The position numbers and the translations under genes were made by a program. From positions 620,001 to 684,000 of the forward strand of contig JAGPYM010000007.1 of NCBI GenBank assembly GCA_020736575.1: a stretch of DNA of 64,000 nucleotides, given 5' to 3'. Below are positions 21,110 through 31,445 of this stretch, in pieces (within the stretch, counting starts at the first letter, position 1; each line of letters opens with the position of its first letter). This DNA is from Thelonectria olida (taxonomy: Eukaryota > Ascomycota > Sordariomycetes > Hypocreales > Nectriaceae). The notes beneath the pieces were generated by a model. That model ran no database searches, was not told the origin of the DNA, and worked only from the letters and a program-made list of their open reading frames with translations.

Positions 21110-22255
21110 TCAACTACCACCCCCGCCAGTGCCCGAGACAAAAACTATTAGAACAGTGGCATATCTTTGACTGGTCATTAACCTCACCTGAGCATTAGGA
21201 AGAAGCAAACTAATAGGGCCATACTCACGTTGTCCCCGCGACTATTAGCTCTATCGTCTTTGACTGGGTCAGTCCCGAGAGCACAAGGAGATATGAAATT
21301 GTCGATATCATGACAACCACGATGCGGCTCGTTGTGCTTTTGACGACATTGCAGATGACAATAGGCATCAGTAGGAGAAGTGTGGTCAGAAACAGCATCA
21401 GACCCTTGGCAATGCGTTTGATCCAGGGACCAGAGTATATGAAGACATCCATATCAGTCGAAACGACGTGGAAATTGCTCTGATGATGGGTCAGCTTCTT
21501 TCAGGTGCGCAGGCGGTTGACATATTCTCATACACTGCGCCAACGACGACTCAGGCGGATCAGATTGTCCTCGACCCATGATTCGAAGCGGAGCATGGCG
21601 CTGTCTTTTGTCAAGGAGACGGCAAACAGTTCGTTACTATGTGAGAGATATGCTGTTTCCTCTCTTGCGAGAGAACGGTTATTACCCAGCCAGTTCTGCA
21701 GGCTCGTCGCTTCTCGTCGCGAAGCCTTGTCATAACCGAGACTCTTGTGGGTTCTTTCGACAAACTGGTCTGATCTTTGTCAACAATTGTTCTCCGGGCG
21801 CTGGCCCGACTCTGGGCGTACCGTAATCTTCGAGGCTGGCCTCGATTTCAGAGAGAACGGCTATACGGTCCGGGTTCCGATCAATACGGCTCTTTCCCAG
21901 GAACAAGGGGGATTTTTCCAAGTCGTCAATTTCGTCGAGTCTTTTCTCGAGCATGGATAACTTATCCTGCTTTAAGAGAAGAAGACGGGCTCGAAGTCTG
22001 TTGAAGCGTCGAGACACGAAGAAGCGGTCGTCGGATGAGATGAGAGCCGAGAATTGAGGATATCCCGCCTTGTATTCTTCGACTACTTATAATCAGCCGA
22101 TTTTCTTAATGGGGAGAGGTTGGAGTTCGCATACTCGTTCTTGTTGAGCGTTCCTTTTTGTCCTCTTTCTTGAGTGTCGAACGTGAACTGCTTGAAGTGC
22201 TATTATTAAAAACTGGGAGGCAAGCACCACCACGTTTGCCCATTTCGATATCCAT
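21110..22255 (-). CDS. DUF6594-type membrane protein
   Basis: Five exons (22255-22135, 22082-21822, 21769-21534, 21479-21229, 21164-21110) join in phase to give 307 aa. The N-terminus is a Ser/Lys-rich tail and then the family entry motif KAGYPQFSALISSDDRFF followed by RRFNRLRARLLLLKQDKL, a helical coiled region. The C-terminus has paired hydrophobic helices (MLFLTTLLLLMPIVICNVV, VVVMISTISYLLVLSGL) and a final short hydrophobic piece. This order, soluble helical part then two to three C-terminal membrane spans, is that of the large fungal DUF6594 family, often found in accessory regions. Function is unknown. It diverges from a small gene leading to a caspase-like protease. Confidence 0.8.
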
Positions 22256-22608
22256 GAAGACGACGACAAAATGCTAAGCGAGTGTAGAGACGATATTGAT
22301 GAGTGTTCGTGTGTACATGAGATCAACGCGGCGAAGCATAAGGCTTGCATATCTAGTTGAATGGGCTGACAAGGCCAATCATGGGATCCCACGTCATGAT
22401 TCTCCGCCGTTTCAAGACGGCCCCCCAATCAGAGATTCTCGCCGGCACCTCGATGCGACTATGGACTATTCTCACAAGACGATTGCATTGCCTTTTTGGG
22501 GTATCATTCGCAATTGTGTGTGGTTTTGGAAATATTTAAAGAGGCGGAGGCATCCTGCTCGTGGCTGTGTTGCGGTATTTTAACCATGATCTCATAGTAA
22601 TCCCCGTC
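22256..22608. promoter_or_regulatory. Divergent upstream region
   Basis: A 353 bp gap between the DUF6594 start and the small gene at 22609. It holds no supported gene. Confidence 0.35.
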
Positions 22609-22997
22609 ATGTCGAATTCTGAAGAGTGAGTCGCCCGAGGTTACGGTCATGTCGTTCTATGAAATGATGCTAATGGCTCTACTACGTATAGAAGAAACAC
22701 TTCCAGCAACACGGCTGATGCTGAGGTTGATGATGGCAGCCGTCCATGGATAGACGCACGCGTCCAAGTTGGTCGACGAACCTCGCAATCAACTGTTCAT
22801 AACTGACTGGATTTTCTCAGAGACACCAGTTCTACGCTGGCGATAGAGTCAATCTTCTCCACCTTGATGGCTCTATCGAAGGCCCTTTTCTCATCAGCTC
22901 GTTCAGCAGAGGCGACATGGTGACTCTGTGTCACGAAGATGGATCGCCAGCGAAAGGCGGCCGGGAATTCAGCATCGACATGATTGAGATGGACTGA
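22609..22997 (+). CDS. Small unrecognised protein (candidate gene)
   Basis: A three-exon model (22609-22625, 22692-22767, 22821-22997) gives 89 aa with all phases agreeing. Exon 3 is the most convincing part: QFYAGDRVNLLHLDG, EGPFLISSF, MVTLCHEDGSPAKGG and EFSIDMIEM have the rhythm of small beta-rich fungal proteins (a short SH3-like barrel: hydrophobic strand, turn with Gly, strand). Intron 1 has a good GTGAGT donor. Intron 2 needs a weak GTTGGT donor, so its exact boundary is uncertain. The N-terminus is Ser/Asn/Asp rich and probably disordered. It starts 370 bp before the caspase-like gene on the same strand. No function can be given. Alternative: an open frame on the opposite strand (22797-23117), which looks less protein-like. 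Confidence 0.45.
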
Positions 22998-23366
22998 GGC
23001 TATTCGAAAGAGGACACGGAGTGACTGCATCGCATTGGGAGCGGGGTTGACTTGACAATGAATGGGCTGCCTGGGCTTGAAAATAGGCAGAATGATAATG
23101 TTTGCTTTTGTCCCCACGCGAGGCTCAATCCTTGGCCGCTTAGAGTCTTGGCCGCAAGGCAGTTCGCCGAGGCGCCTTATTTACGCATTGCTGCCTGATG
23201 ATAGTCTGCCTTCTTGACGGTTGGATCTCGACTTGGATCCCTTGACATAACTATACCTAGTGTTCAGACCAGACATGTTGACTGCATACTAATCAAGCAA
23301 AGATACTTTTCGAAGCACTCGCCTTTTTGCCCTCATACGAATACGACCATTTACCAAGCGGTTGCG
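22998..23366. other. Upstream region of the caspase-like gene
   Basis: This 369 bp stretch is open in the caspase frame from 23214 but begins there without an ATG. I treat it as leader and promoter. Confidence 0.4.
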
Positions 23367-25316
23367 ATGGACCAGCCAACCCCCGGCTCAACTCGCCATG
23401 CTATCCTCATCGGGATCAACGCGTATCCATCACGAGCCTTGAACGGCTGCGTGAGGGACGTCGAGGACATTAGAGAATTTTTGGAAGCTCAACCAACTGC
23501 CATCCACGTGCAATCCTTGATAGCACCTCTGAACGATGCATCACAACCCTCTGCCGTTGCCCAGGACTCGGACTCCTGGCCGACATTCCAAAATGTGACG
23601 CGAGCATTGCGGGACACGACGACGAGGGCAAAGCCGGGAGACTTCGTCTACATTCACTTCTCGGGCCACGGCACTCGCTGCGAAGCCCAAGGCCCAGAAG
23701 AGTTCTCCCACCATGCCTCAGGCGACCAGGGGCTTGTTCTGCTCGACAACGGTCCGCGCCAGGAACGAGTTCTGACCGGTCACCGTCTGGCTCTTGCGTT
23801 GGGCGCAATGGTCAAGAAGGGCTTGATCGTTACGTTGGCTCTCGACTGCTGCTTCTCGGGGGCTGTGTATCGGCGCGACAACAACGCTGTGCGCTTTGTT
23901 CCTCACAATGAGCTCTCGCTCGCCTCCGAAGCTGATGCAGAGCCAGCGACGAGGGGCCCTCGCGACTCAGAGAAGCGCAACGCTTCAATGCTGCCGAACT
24001 GGTTCATCAACCCGGACGGCTATGTCATACTTACTGCCTGCGGCCCTCAGGAACTGGCGCGCGAGAAGACCATAAACGGGGGGGATCTTCACGGCGTCTT
24101 CTCATATCACCTTCTTCAACTCCTCAAAGCCTCGCACCTCGGAGTCAAGCACAAGGACGTATACCACCAACTCCGCGCCAAGTTCGACGAAGAAAAAAGC
24201 CAGCAACACCCCGAGTTCTACGGAAACCAGGACCAGCCCTTCCTCGGCGGCGTCATGACACGCACCACTGCGCTGCCTCTGCCCATCGTGCAGCGAGACG
24301 GGCTGATCCGTCTGCAAGTCGGCCAAGCCCACGGCATCTCTGCCGGCGACCAGTTTGAGCTCGCGCCCTGGGGATCTGAGAGTCGGCCAGAAGTGCAGAG
24401 AGAGAGGGTGCTCGCGCAGGTCAAGGAAGCCAGGGCTCTGACCTCGGATCTCGAGCTGTTGAACACGACGGCCATGGGGCTCCAGACAGGATGGAACGCA
24501 ACGCAGCACACGTGTGGCTTCCTGCACAGATTCCCCGTTGCGCTTGCGGGCCATCTGCCTCGGTTGGACGAGTGGCTGGCTGCTCTCAAGGCACGATCGC
24601 TCGCTGCGTGTACGGAAAGTGTGCGAGACTCGGCGACTTTGTACGTCAGCCGCGACAAGACGAACCAGTACGAAATACTCGACAAGTCCAGCCAAAAGCT
24701 CATCAACCTGCCTACTCTTCCGAGCGAGATTGACAATGTTTGCGACATCCTGGAACATCTAACTCGCTACGAAATGGTCAAACACCTAACCAACGAGACG
24801 CCAACGCCCCAGTTCAGCGATTCCTTCGACGTCGTCGTCACGACCCAAGACGGCGGCACGTATGGGCCCGGACACCTGATCGAAGTGCACCACGACGAAA
24901 AGGCCAAGTTCACATGCACGCTACAGGTGAAGAACACCGGCGCCAAGGACATATACGTCTCTTTATACAACCTGAATTCGTCCTGGGCGGTTGAGAATAT
25001 ATCTCGCGGCGGCTGCGAGGTCGTATTGCCCGAGAGCCGCGACAACCGGAAGCTGGGCGTGTTCAAGAAGAAGCTCAAGATGGTGCTGCCCGACGAAATG
25101 AGGGACCGAGGCTTCTATCACTGCGACGACATTATCAAGGTGTTTGTGACGACGCAGCCGACGTCGTTTAGCTTGCTCGGGCTGCCCGAGATTGGGGGCA
25201 CGTTTGAGCAGAAGAAGTCGACGAGTAGGGTTGGTCAGGAGCACCATCCGGCGCCTGAGGAGTGGGCTGCGTTTAATTTTCCGATTAGGACTTCTCTAAC
25301 GAGTGCGCCTGAGTAA
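23367..25316 (+). CDS. Caspase-fold (peptidase C14) protein
   Basis: Single-exon gene of 649 aa. The start at 23367 is the first ATG in frame and puts the first strand of the fold at residue 11 (HAILIGINAY). The p20-like domain follows: LNGCVRDVEDI at about 25-35, the catalytic His101 in YIHFSGHGTR and the catalytic Cys162 in LALDCCFSGAVY. So both dyad residues are present and the fold looks active. Residues about 230-290 hold the p10-like part (PDGYVILTACGPQE, GVFSYHLLQLL). The C-terminal 350 residues, seen in many fungal caspase-domain proteins, contain a beta-rich segment (LIRLQVGQAHGISAGDQFEL, at most this stretch) and a second beta-rich block near 540-600. Relatives act as proteases in stress and cell-death contexts; in some fungi caspase domains are effectors of NLR-type receptors. 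The target here is unknown. Confidence 0.92.
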   Translation: MDQPTPGSTRHAILIGINAYPSRALNGCVRDVEDIREFLEAQPTAIHVQSLIAPLNDASQPSAVAQDSDSWPTFQNVTRALRDTTTRAKPGDFVYIHFSGHGTRCEAQGPEEFSHHASGDQGLVLLDNGPRQERVLTGHRLALALGAMVKKGLIVTLALDCCFSGAVYRRDNNAVRFVPHNELSLASEADAEPATRGPRDSEKRNASMLPNWFINPDGYVILTACGPQELAREKTINGGDLHGVFSYHLLQLLKASHLGVKHKDVYHQLRAKFDEEKSQQHPEFYGNQDQPFLGGVMTRTTALPLPIVQRDGLIRLQVGQAHGISAGDQFELAPWGSESRPEVQRERVLAQVKEARALTSDLELLNTTAMGLQTGWNATQHTCGFLHRFPVALAGHLPRLDEWLAALKARSLAACTESVRDSATLYVSRDKTNQYEILDKSSQKLINLPTLPSEIDNVCDILEHLTRYEMVKHLTNETPTPQFSDSFDVVVTTQDGGTYGPGHLIEVHHDEKAKFTCTLQVKNTGAKDIYVSLYNLNSSWAVENISRGGCEVVLPESRDNRKLGVFKKKLKMVLPDEMRDRGFYHCDDIIKVFVTTQPTSFSLLGLPEIGGTFEQKKSTSRVGQEHHPAPEEWAAFNFPIRTSLTSAPE

Positions 25317-25606
25317 GGGGCGCGAGATAATACACTTATTGAATGAAGGATATGAAGAATGTTTGCGTCGTTCAGTCGTTATATTAATCGTTTTGTGCAT
25401 ACCGCGTCAGAAGTACGCCTATATGTGCTTCTGTCGCAGCAACCCAGTGGACGTTCATCTCCCACCTCATAATTTTGAAGTGCAAGATAGTTACAACGCA
25501 TACACTCGGCGCTGACATAGTAGCTTAAACAGAAAAGCAAATGGTATCGCCAAACAGAACGCCAGGCTTCAAACAATGTATAATCATCCAATCTCCAATC
25601 CAAGGC

Positions 25607-27171
25607 TCACTTCTTTGCATCCTCTTCGAATCCAATCGGTCCTGGCTGGGCCTGTTGTTGGTACATGTTGGGGAACATCTGGCCAGGATGATGGAACTGG
25701 CTAGCATGGACTTGGCTGGGGTGGATTTGACCGTCTCCAAAGTAGCCTTGTTGTTGTTGTTGCTGCTGCTGCTGCTGTTGTTGTTGTTGCAACGCTTGTT
25801 GGTGGTAGTCTGCCATCGCTGGTTGCCCGCCCTCGACGGGTTGCATCTCGTACGACTCTTGCCGCTCCTTTCCTTTGCGCGAGTTGGAGCTGCTCTCGAG
25901 CGAAGAAACCTCACTTCCGTGACCGACATTGGCGGGGGACGGCGTAGGCTGTCCGGCTGGAGTCATCATGTACTGGGTATAAGGGGACAAGGTGGATGGG
26001 TTGGCCTCGAACTGGTGTTGGTAGTGTTGCTGGTGCATCTGGTACTGCGGGTGCGCGCCCATGACGGGCCAGTTGGCAAGTCTCAGCTCGGTCGCGCTGA
26101 CGGGGCTGTTGTACTGGGACGAGAAGGGCGAGACGTGGTGCGGATAGGGCTTTTCGGAGCGGGCGCTGATCGGCGATTCGTCCCAGCCCCTGAGCGGTCG
26201 TTGACTGAGAGGAGTCTCCCGCATGTCCTGGGGAGATGTGTCGATGGGGCCAGGCCAGGAGTTCGCGCGCTTGTTCTCAAGTTTGCGGAGGAAGGCTCTT
26301 CTTCGTCGCTTACCGTTCCACACAATGAAGAAGCCGAGGAGGAACAGGACGAATGCGAGGCCGCCAAAGGCAATGCCGACTTTGCCTCCGAGGGTGATGG
26401 GGCCTTGGTCGAACCAATCCGGGTTCACGCTGGCGGTAGGCGTTGGCGACGTGACGTTGACGATTTCGTCGGAGAAGACGCTTCCTTCGAGGGACAGAGT
26501 GATTCCGGGGACGGGCCTTTGCTCGCATCCTGCTTGGAGGACGGTGATGACTGAGAGGTTGAGGTTAGTCTTGGGTGCGTGAGAGTGCAGAACTGGTGGG
26601 ACTTACAGTTGGCGAGATAGAACTCGTTACCTGCGTGGAGGCATGACGTGCATCCGTTAAACTCATCGGCCCTGTTGACTGGCCAGCTATCGCAGTAGTC
26701 GTATCCGTCAACTTTGGAGGAAAGGTTTTTGTAGACGACAGCATCTTTGAAGGGGCCGCAAGCAGTACTGAGGGGTTGGTGTTAGCTTGAGTTCGGTGCA
26801 TAAATATGTCCAACAAGCGCGAGCGAAGTATCATACCTCGTTGAACATGGAGAATTTAGCACATTGTCGTTGTTGGGTACTCCAAATAAACAGTATGCGG
26901 CGGCATATCGAACATTGTACAAGACCCATTCCGTGTCCGTCTCATTGTTGTCGGTGTGGTAGGTGCTGCTCAGCTCGCACGACACGCACTGCTGGTAGAC
27001 GGCGCCGTTGCCGCTCATGTAGGAGCTCTCGGAGCAGGTGATGTCGTCGGGGCTGGTCGCATCGAGGACGTTGCCGCACAAGGTGCCGCATGGCGAATCG
27101 TCGGCGACGAGGATGGCTGATGCGGGGATGGAGAGCAGGCCAAGGCCTATTGTCAACGCTGTGAAGCGCAT
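25607..27171 (-). CDS. Secreted-type single-pass membrane protein with Cys-rich ectodomain (copy A)
   Basis: 479 aa in three exons (27171-26837, 26767-26607, 26550-25607). An N-terminal signal peptide (MRFTALTIGLGLLSIPASA) is followed by an ectodomain of about 230 residues with regularly spaced cysteines. It carries the blocks LYNVRYA, SPCS, ACGPF, CTSCL and LQAGCEQRP. One transmembrane helix (GGKVGIAFGGLAFVLFLLGF) is followed by a KRRRR stop-transfer. A long disordered cytosolic tail rich in Pro, Ser and Gln ends the protein, including a polyGln run. The plan is receptor- or wall-sensor-like, but no ligand or partner is known. A paralogue lies at 39618-41361 with the same blocks and one intron at the same place and phase. 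Confidence 0.85.
25748..25790. repeat. TTG/CTG trinucleotide tract (polyGln)
   Basis: About 14 consecutive triplets read as CAA/CAG on the minus strand and encode the polyglutamine run in the cytosolic tail of the membrane protein. Mixed CAA and CAG codons interrupt the DNA repeat. Confidence 0.9.
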
Positions 27172-28326
27172 CGTGTGTGTGTTTGTGTGTGAATTGGGTC
27201 GACGGGGGTCTGTCGTCTCCTCGAGGTGGGCGAAGATGAGTGGCGAAATATCTCTCTCTTTCTCGATTGATATCGCGGGGTTCGTCTAAAGTGGCGGGAC
27301 AAGACAAGGTAGGTACGACTCGAAAATGGAGCCCACGAACAAAGTGCACAGATTGAACGCTGTGTTACATGCCCAACCCAGAATTCCGTATGATTTTGAT
27401 CTTGGGGGCCAGAAACAATCAGAAAAGGGTTCGGGAGAGAGGAGGAGAGATATTATTATAGCGCCAGATCAAGGTGGACGTTGGTTTGCGGTGCTCAACA
27501 GCCGTCGCTTAATGTGACATGTGCCGGAGACTGGCGCAAGGTCCCGAGACAGAAATCTGCTGTTGTCAACGTCGAGAGGGCGGCAAGCACCACGTTGAAG
27601 GAGGCAAAGCTGGAGGAAATGGGGTGATGGTCGTCATGTGTGATATGGCAGAGGATGGCGCGGTGAGGGAAAGACAACCGCCCGGGGGACGGATCCATCA
27701 TGACGGGTAAGAAAGAGGAGGCTTCTGATTGGGGGCCGAAATGTGCTTGAGGCGCTGCCGGACTCGTCCAGAACGCAAGCTGCAAGCACTCTGCACACCA
27801 GCGTGACAGCGGCTCGGATTGGTCGGACCTGGGAAAAGCTTGGTGTTGTCGTCGAATCTCCCAGCCACTCACAGGCCCTATCACCAACATTCCCAGCCCC
27901 ATGCTGCAAGGGTCCGCGGTTAGAGCATCAATCAACGATCTCCATCCCGCCCGCCCGTGCCCGCTGCCCCTGTCTAGCCTCTTCTGTTCCTTGCTAGCTC
28001 TCTTTACCGGTCTTTGGTGGAGAGGACTTCTCCACGCTTCGTGTCAAGGGCAGAATGAGCGCATATTTTAATTCGGGGTACCTCCATGTGAAGAGGATTA
28101 GAGAATGAATCCCGTATATCCAGGTACCGTACGATTCTCGTCAACATGGCGCCAGCCTCGCTGTAGCCGCCCGTCAGCTTGGCCTGACTTAGATACTCAG
28201 CCTAGGAAGTTAAGCCTGAGCCTAGGATAAATGAGATGATGAATGTAATAATAACACAAACAAGCCTCAGCTTGCTTGGCTGTTGAGACATGGTTTTACT
28301 TTATCTAGCAGTCTATAGCCTCCTGA
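27172..28326. other. Intergenic, no gene seen
   Basis: Upstream region of the minus-strand membrane-protein gene. A GT-rich microsatellite (about 27174-27192) directly precedes its start codon. Open frames on both strands are short and compositionally poor. The right end (28140-28326) is AT-rich. Confidence 0.5.
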
Positions 28327-28953
28327 CTAATACTTTAATGAGATTAACTCCAAAAAGACCCGAGCAATAATTGGTACAATAAAATTAACGATACCCGAGT
28401 CTCTCTGCCATGCTCGAGAAACGAGGGGTAGAAGCACTGCCGAGACGCACTCCCAGTCTAGGAGGCCAGAGAGTTTTCCTTCGCCATCATTCGCCATCAA
28501 CCATGAGGTTGTGTCGAGACATATCTGCGTGAAAAAGCATTGATGGCTCTGTATCCTCTTTTCTGTGGATAGAATCGTAGGAACAATTTGCTTGAGCTTT
28601 CTGATGATGTCCAGTGTCGTTGTTGCCATCCTCAACCTCATCTTCACTGTCTTCGAAGACTCGAATTTCTGGATAACGACTTCGATAGCCACCAGGTCTA
28701 GTTCGGTAGTCCATTTTGCCTCTAGAGCAAAAAGAGTTTCAACCCATTCTAACCCCGTGAGGTCCAGTGGGCTTGAAACGATTCTGTTGTCTGCTGGAAA
28801 TAGGTATGTTCGGCCTTGAATGCTCAAGGTCAATGGGAAGGGTTCATTTGATCTAGGAGCTATCAGTGATGTGTCATAAATCTTTAACATAGTAAGATGA
28901 TAAGAACAACATAACTGAGTGATGGATGCTCCAGTTGCTGCTTCCTGCCTCAA
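28327..28953 (-). pseudogene. Remnant of an aminoglycoside-phosphotransferase-like (APH) gene
   Basis: Two minus-strand frames carry pieces of the fungal APH/choline-kinase-like fold: FHADMSRHNLMVDGE in one frame (the catalytic HxDxxxxN motif) and GEGKLSGLLDWECVSAV in another (the DxD-like metal-binding step). A preceding stretch (NEPFPLTLSI, DLTGLEWVETLFALEAKW) resembles the usual linker before it. The motif crosses a frame change within a few codons, which an intron cannot easily explain, so the gene appears frameshifted. The nucleotide-binding N-lobe is not found. The region is AT-rich compared with its neighbours. Fungal APH-like genes are numerous accessory genes of unclear substrate. 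Confidence 0.6.
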
Positions 28954-29256
28954 CTAGGTAGGCGACTGTTAACTCGATCTCGATTGGCTAGACGGGTGGA
29001 CAATGCCCGGCAACCTGTGTTGAATCATTTTGGCACGCACCTACCTAGTTAGATACCTACCAGATCAATCGAAGTGAATCATCTCAGGTCGGTAAAGAGC
29101 ATTGGGAGTTGAGGGGATGAATTTACGCTGGCGGCAAGTGCACCTCAGGAAGCCCCGTCTCCACTCAGACCTCGCGACTTCTCAACCTCCCCCCTTAACC
29201 AACATCAACGCACGAAACCAAAACACTTCATTCTTGTTCTGTATAACCTGAGATTC
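28954..29256. other. Intergenic with CTAGGTA-type short repeats
   Basis: This stretch contains CTACCTAGTTAG-like short repeats near 29040-29062, seen also near 12810. It otherwise serves as the leader of the next gene. Confidence 0.4.
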
Positions 29257-30720
29257 ATGGAAGACGCTGTCAAGCCAAGCAAAGAGGCGTATCACGATAC
29301 ATACGCGGCCAGTTTCAAGCTCTGGTCTGCATTACGCCAACAAGTCCTTGCCAACCCTATACTGCCGCCCTGCGCTTTCTCGCTCATCAACTCCTTTCGT
29401 CATTGGCCTCCATTCCCACCTATTGAGGCAGTCAAGCACCAAAAAAACGCCAGAGACGGTTTCGCATATGCCGCGGGGTTTTCGGAATGGACTGCTTTAC
29501 CCTCCGTATGCGAGCTTGAGATGCCTTCCCTTCGTCACCTGTTCCACTTGCTCCTCACTACGAAATATCTCACCGGGGTTACCATTGACCTGAACCAACA
29601 AAACGATGGCCTTGGGAAACTCTGGCCCTCGCTCCAAGGAGCGAACTATATATCGATCCTGATTCTTGCCTGGGCGTACATTCTCTCGGCTCGATGGGCC
29701 GAACTCATGCCGGGGAGGTCTACTGTTGCATATACCAACACCCAAGCACCGAATGACTCTGCTCATCTTCCCGTCTTCAAAGTATACATAGGAAGCCATA
29801 GTCCTAAAGAGGCTCGCTGGTGGACCGCAGTTCTAGCACAGAGGCGGGGCTGGCAGGCAACCGTGGCTCTGGGACAAGATGAGTTTGTAGCCCCATGGTC
29901 TGTTTCTTTGATCAACAGCCCCAATTTCGTTCTCTCAGGTTCCATCAACTCCCCCCCAACTCCCTCAAAGCAGAACATAGCGGCATCGTTTCTTGAAGCC
30001 ACTCGTTATCTTGACAAGTTTTGCGCCGTGCATGGCCTCGAAAACCAGAGCCTGGCCGCACTCACCGCCGCCATTATGATTCCCTCAGCATTTAACAAAC
30101 TCGTCATCCTACCTGCCCTTAGGCTCGTAAACATTGAACCAAGGAGACTGCCGTTGGATTTCAAGCCCTTGTACAGCACTAGAGAGCGATCTAGAGTCGA
30201 AAGGGAACCGTGTTGTGTATCGAAACCCGAGTACTTGGACAGGCTCCTCACTCTGAGTTGCTCCACGGGAGGTGTCCGCAGCCTCTTGGAGGGCGTTTTC
30301 TTCGAGCCTGATATCGAATGCAACAAAGCTGGAGCATGGATTCAGGGGGGCTTTGATGTCGTAAACCCATTAGTCGACAGGGAGCCCTGGGTCTTGGGGC
30401 GCATGCTCATGGAAAGACTCCCAGAGTCAGCCCCCCTCTGGTTCGGGGCAACAATTCTCGGACTTCAAAAAGGACTTTTGGCAGAAATCGGATGTGGCTC
30501 CCCCCGTGTGAACTTGAGTGCTGCTGCATGGACTGGCACTGTTCAGTCATTCATTCAACAGCCCCGTTCTGAGCTGGCTCAAGATGCGAAAAACATCTCC
30601 CGGGCAGACGAATCCCGCCTCCTCTACCTCACCCAAACACGCTTCCGCCCAGATTGCCCATGGGCCCCATTTGGCGAAACACCCTTTGAAGCGACGGACC
30701 TTGAAGCTCGGTTACACTAG
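29257..30720 (+). CDS. Hypothetical fungal protein, ended by an in-frame TAG
   Basis: Single open frame of 487 aa. I do not assign a function. It has no signal peptide; hydrophobic segments such as NYISILILAWAYILSARWAEL look buried rather than membrane-spanning. The sequence has the look of a conserved fungal family of about 600 residues (AARYLDKFC-like, YLTQTRFRPDCPWAPFGETP, DLEARLH). The frame stops with TAG at 30718-30720 inside what looks like a continuous conserved block, because the next codons in the same frame read NCSSHVLEYKGFSWG. So the annotated protein probably lacks its C-terminal 130 residues. No splice pair that would remove the stop and keep the block is visible. Confidence 0.7.
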   Translation: MEDAVKPSKEAYHDTYAASFKLWSALRQQVLANPILPPCAFSLINSFRHWPPFPPIEAVKHQKNARDGFAYAAGFSEWTALPSVCELEMPSLRHLFHLLLTTKYLTGVTIDLNQQNDGLGKLWPSLQGANYISILILAWAYILSARWAELMPGRSTVAYTNTQAPNDSAHLPVFKVYIGSHSPKEARWWTAVLAQRRGWQATVALGQDEFVAPWSVSLINSPNFVLSGSINSPPTPSKQNIAASFLEATRYLDKFCAVHGLENQSLAALTAAIMIPSAFNKLVILPALRLVNIEPRRLPLDFKPLYSTRERSRVEREPCCVSKPEYLDRLLTLSCSTGGVRSLLEGVFFEPDIECNKAGAWIQGGFDVVNPLVDREPWVLGRMLMERLPESAPLWFGATILGLQKGLLAEIGCGSPRVNLSAAAWTGTVQSFIQQPRSELAQDAKNISRADESRLLYLTQTRFRPDCPWAPFGETPFEATDLEARLH

Positions 30721-31110
30721 AACTGCAGCAGCCATGTCCTCGAATACAAAGGATTCTCCTGGGGCAATGTCCGCATCAATTCACATGCCACCACTTGCAA
30801 CAAGCCAAGACATCCAATTCCCGCCTATCTGAACAACTTGAACGTAACTATACCACTCCCAGAAGGCCTAGTTCACTCCAAGGAGTCTGTTTCAATGATG
30901 GCGACTCGGAGCATCTTTGACTGGCTACGGCCAGATGGCTTCAACGCACAGGAAAAGGAAATCATGACACATGGCTGGATCAACCCAGGCCCGAGAAACG
31001 GGGACTCAAACGTTATGAGCCAGGATGAAGAAGCTCCCATACAATATGTACATGTACCTTACGCCCAGGCCAGGATTCAGTCCTGGATTGACGGCGTGGG
31101 GACGGTATAG
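30721..31110 (+). pseudogene. In-frame continuation of the preceding gene after the TAG
   Basis: The same frame stays open for 129 codons after the stop and ends at a TAG/TGA-type stop at 31108-31110. It reads protein-like throughout (CSSHVLEYKGFSWG, SIFDWLRPDGFNAQEKEIM, VPYAQARIQSWI). The simplest view is one gene of about 617 codons broken by a CAG-to-TAG change. Readthrough or a sequencing error are the alternatives. Confidence 0.6.
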
Positions 31111-31445
31111 ATGAGGAAGGAACACCATAGACAGCTCAGAGGAGACCACAGCACCATCGAGCATCGTCTTGGGTCCTTTACCTTAGTAATAACCAGCATA
31201 CTTTCCGAATGGGCAACTGAGAGTTGGCACTTGGCACACTGGCATTTCCAGATCCTTTTGATTGGGGTATTAATTAAATCCTCTTGGAATCGAGTTGAAA
31301 GAGATAGTAGCACTACTCAGTGGCCTAATTATTATCCAAACTCCTTTCCCTAGGTATCATTAGTGTTGTGTCATTATTGTTCCCGCCACGCGCAAGCTTT
31401 TGTGTGTGCCATGAATTCCTCATCTCCCAAGGCAAATCCCCTGCA
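31111..31445. other. Convergent intergenic region
   Basis: 3' flanks of two genes. Nothing recognised. Confidence 0.5.

Noticed and set aside
22797..23117. 106-codon minus-strand open frame opposite the small candidate gene
   Set aside because: The plus-strand three-exon model has consistent phases and a more protein-like last exon.
27495..27935. 146-codon minus-strand open frame upstream of the membrane-protein gene
   Set aside because: Lies in the promoter, lacks motifs and reads as random.
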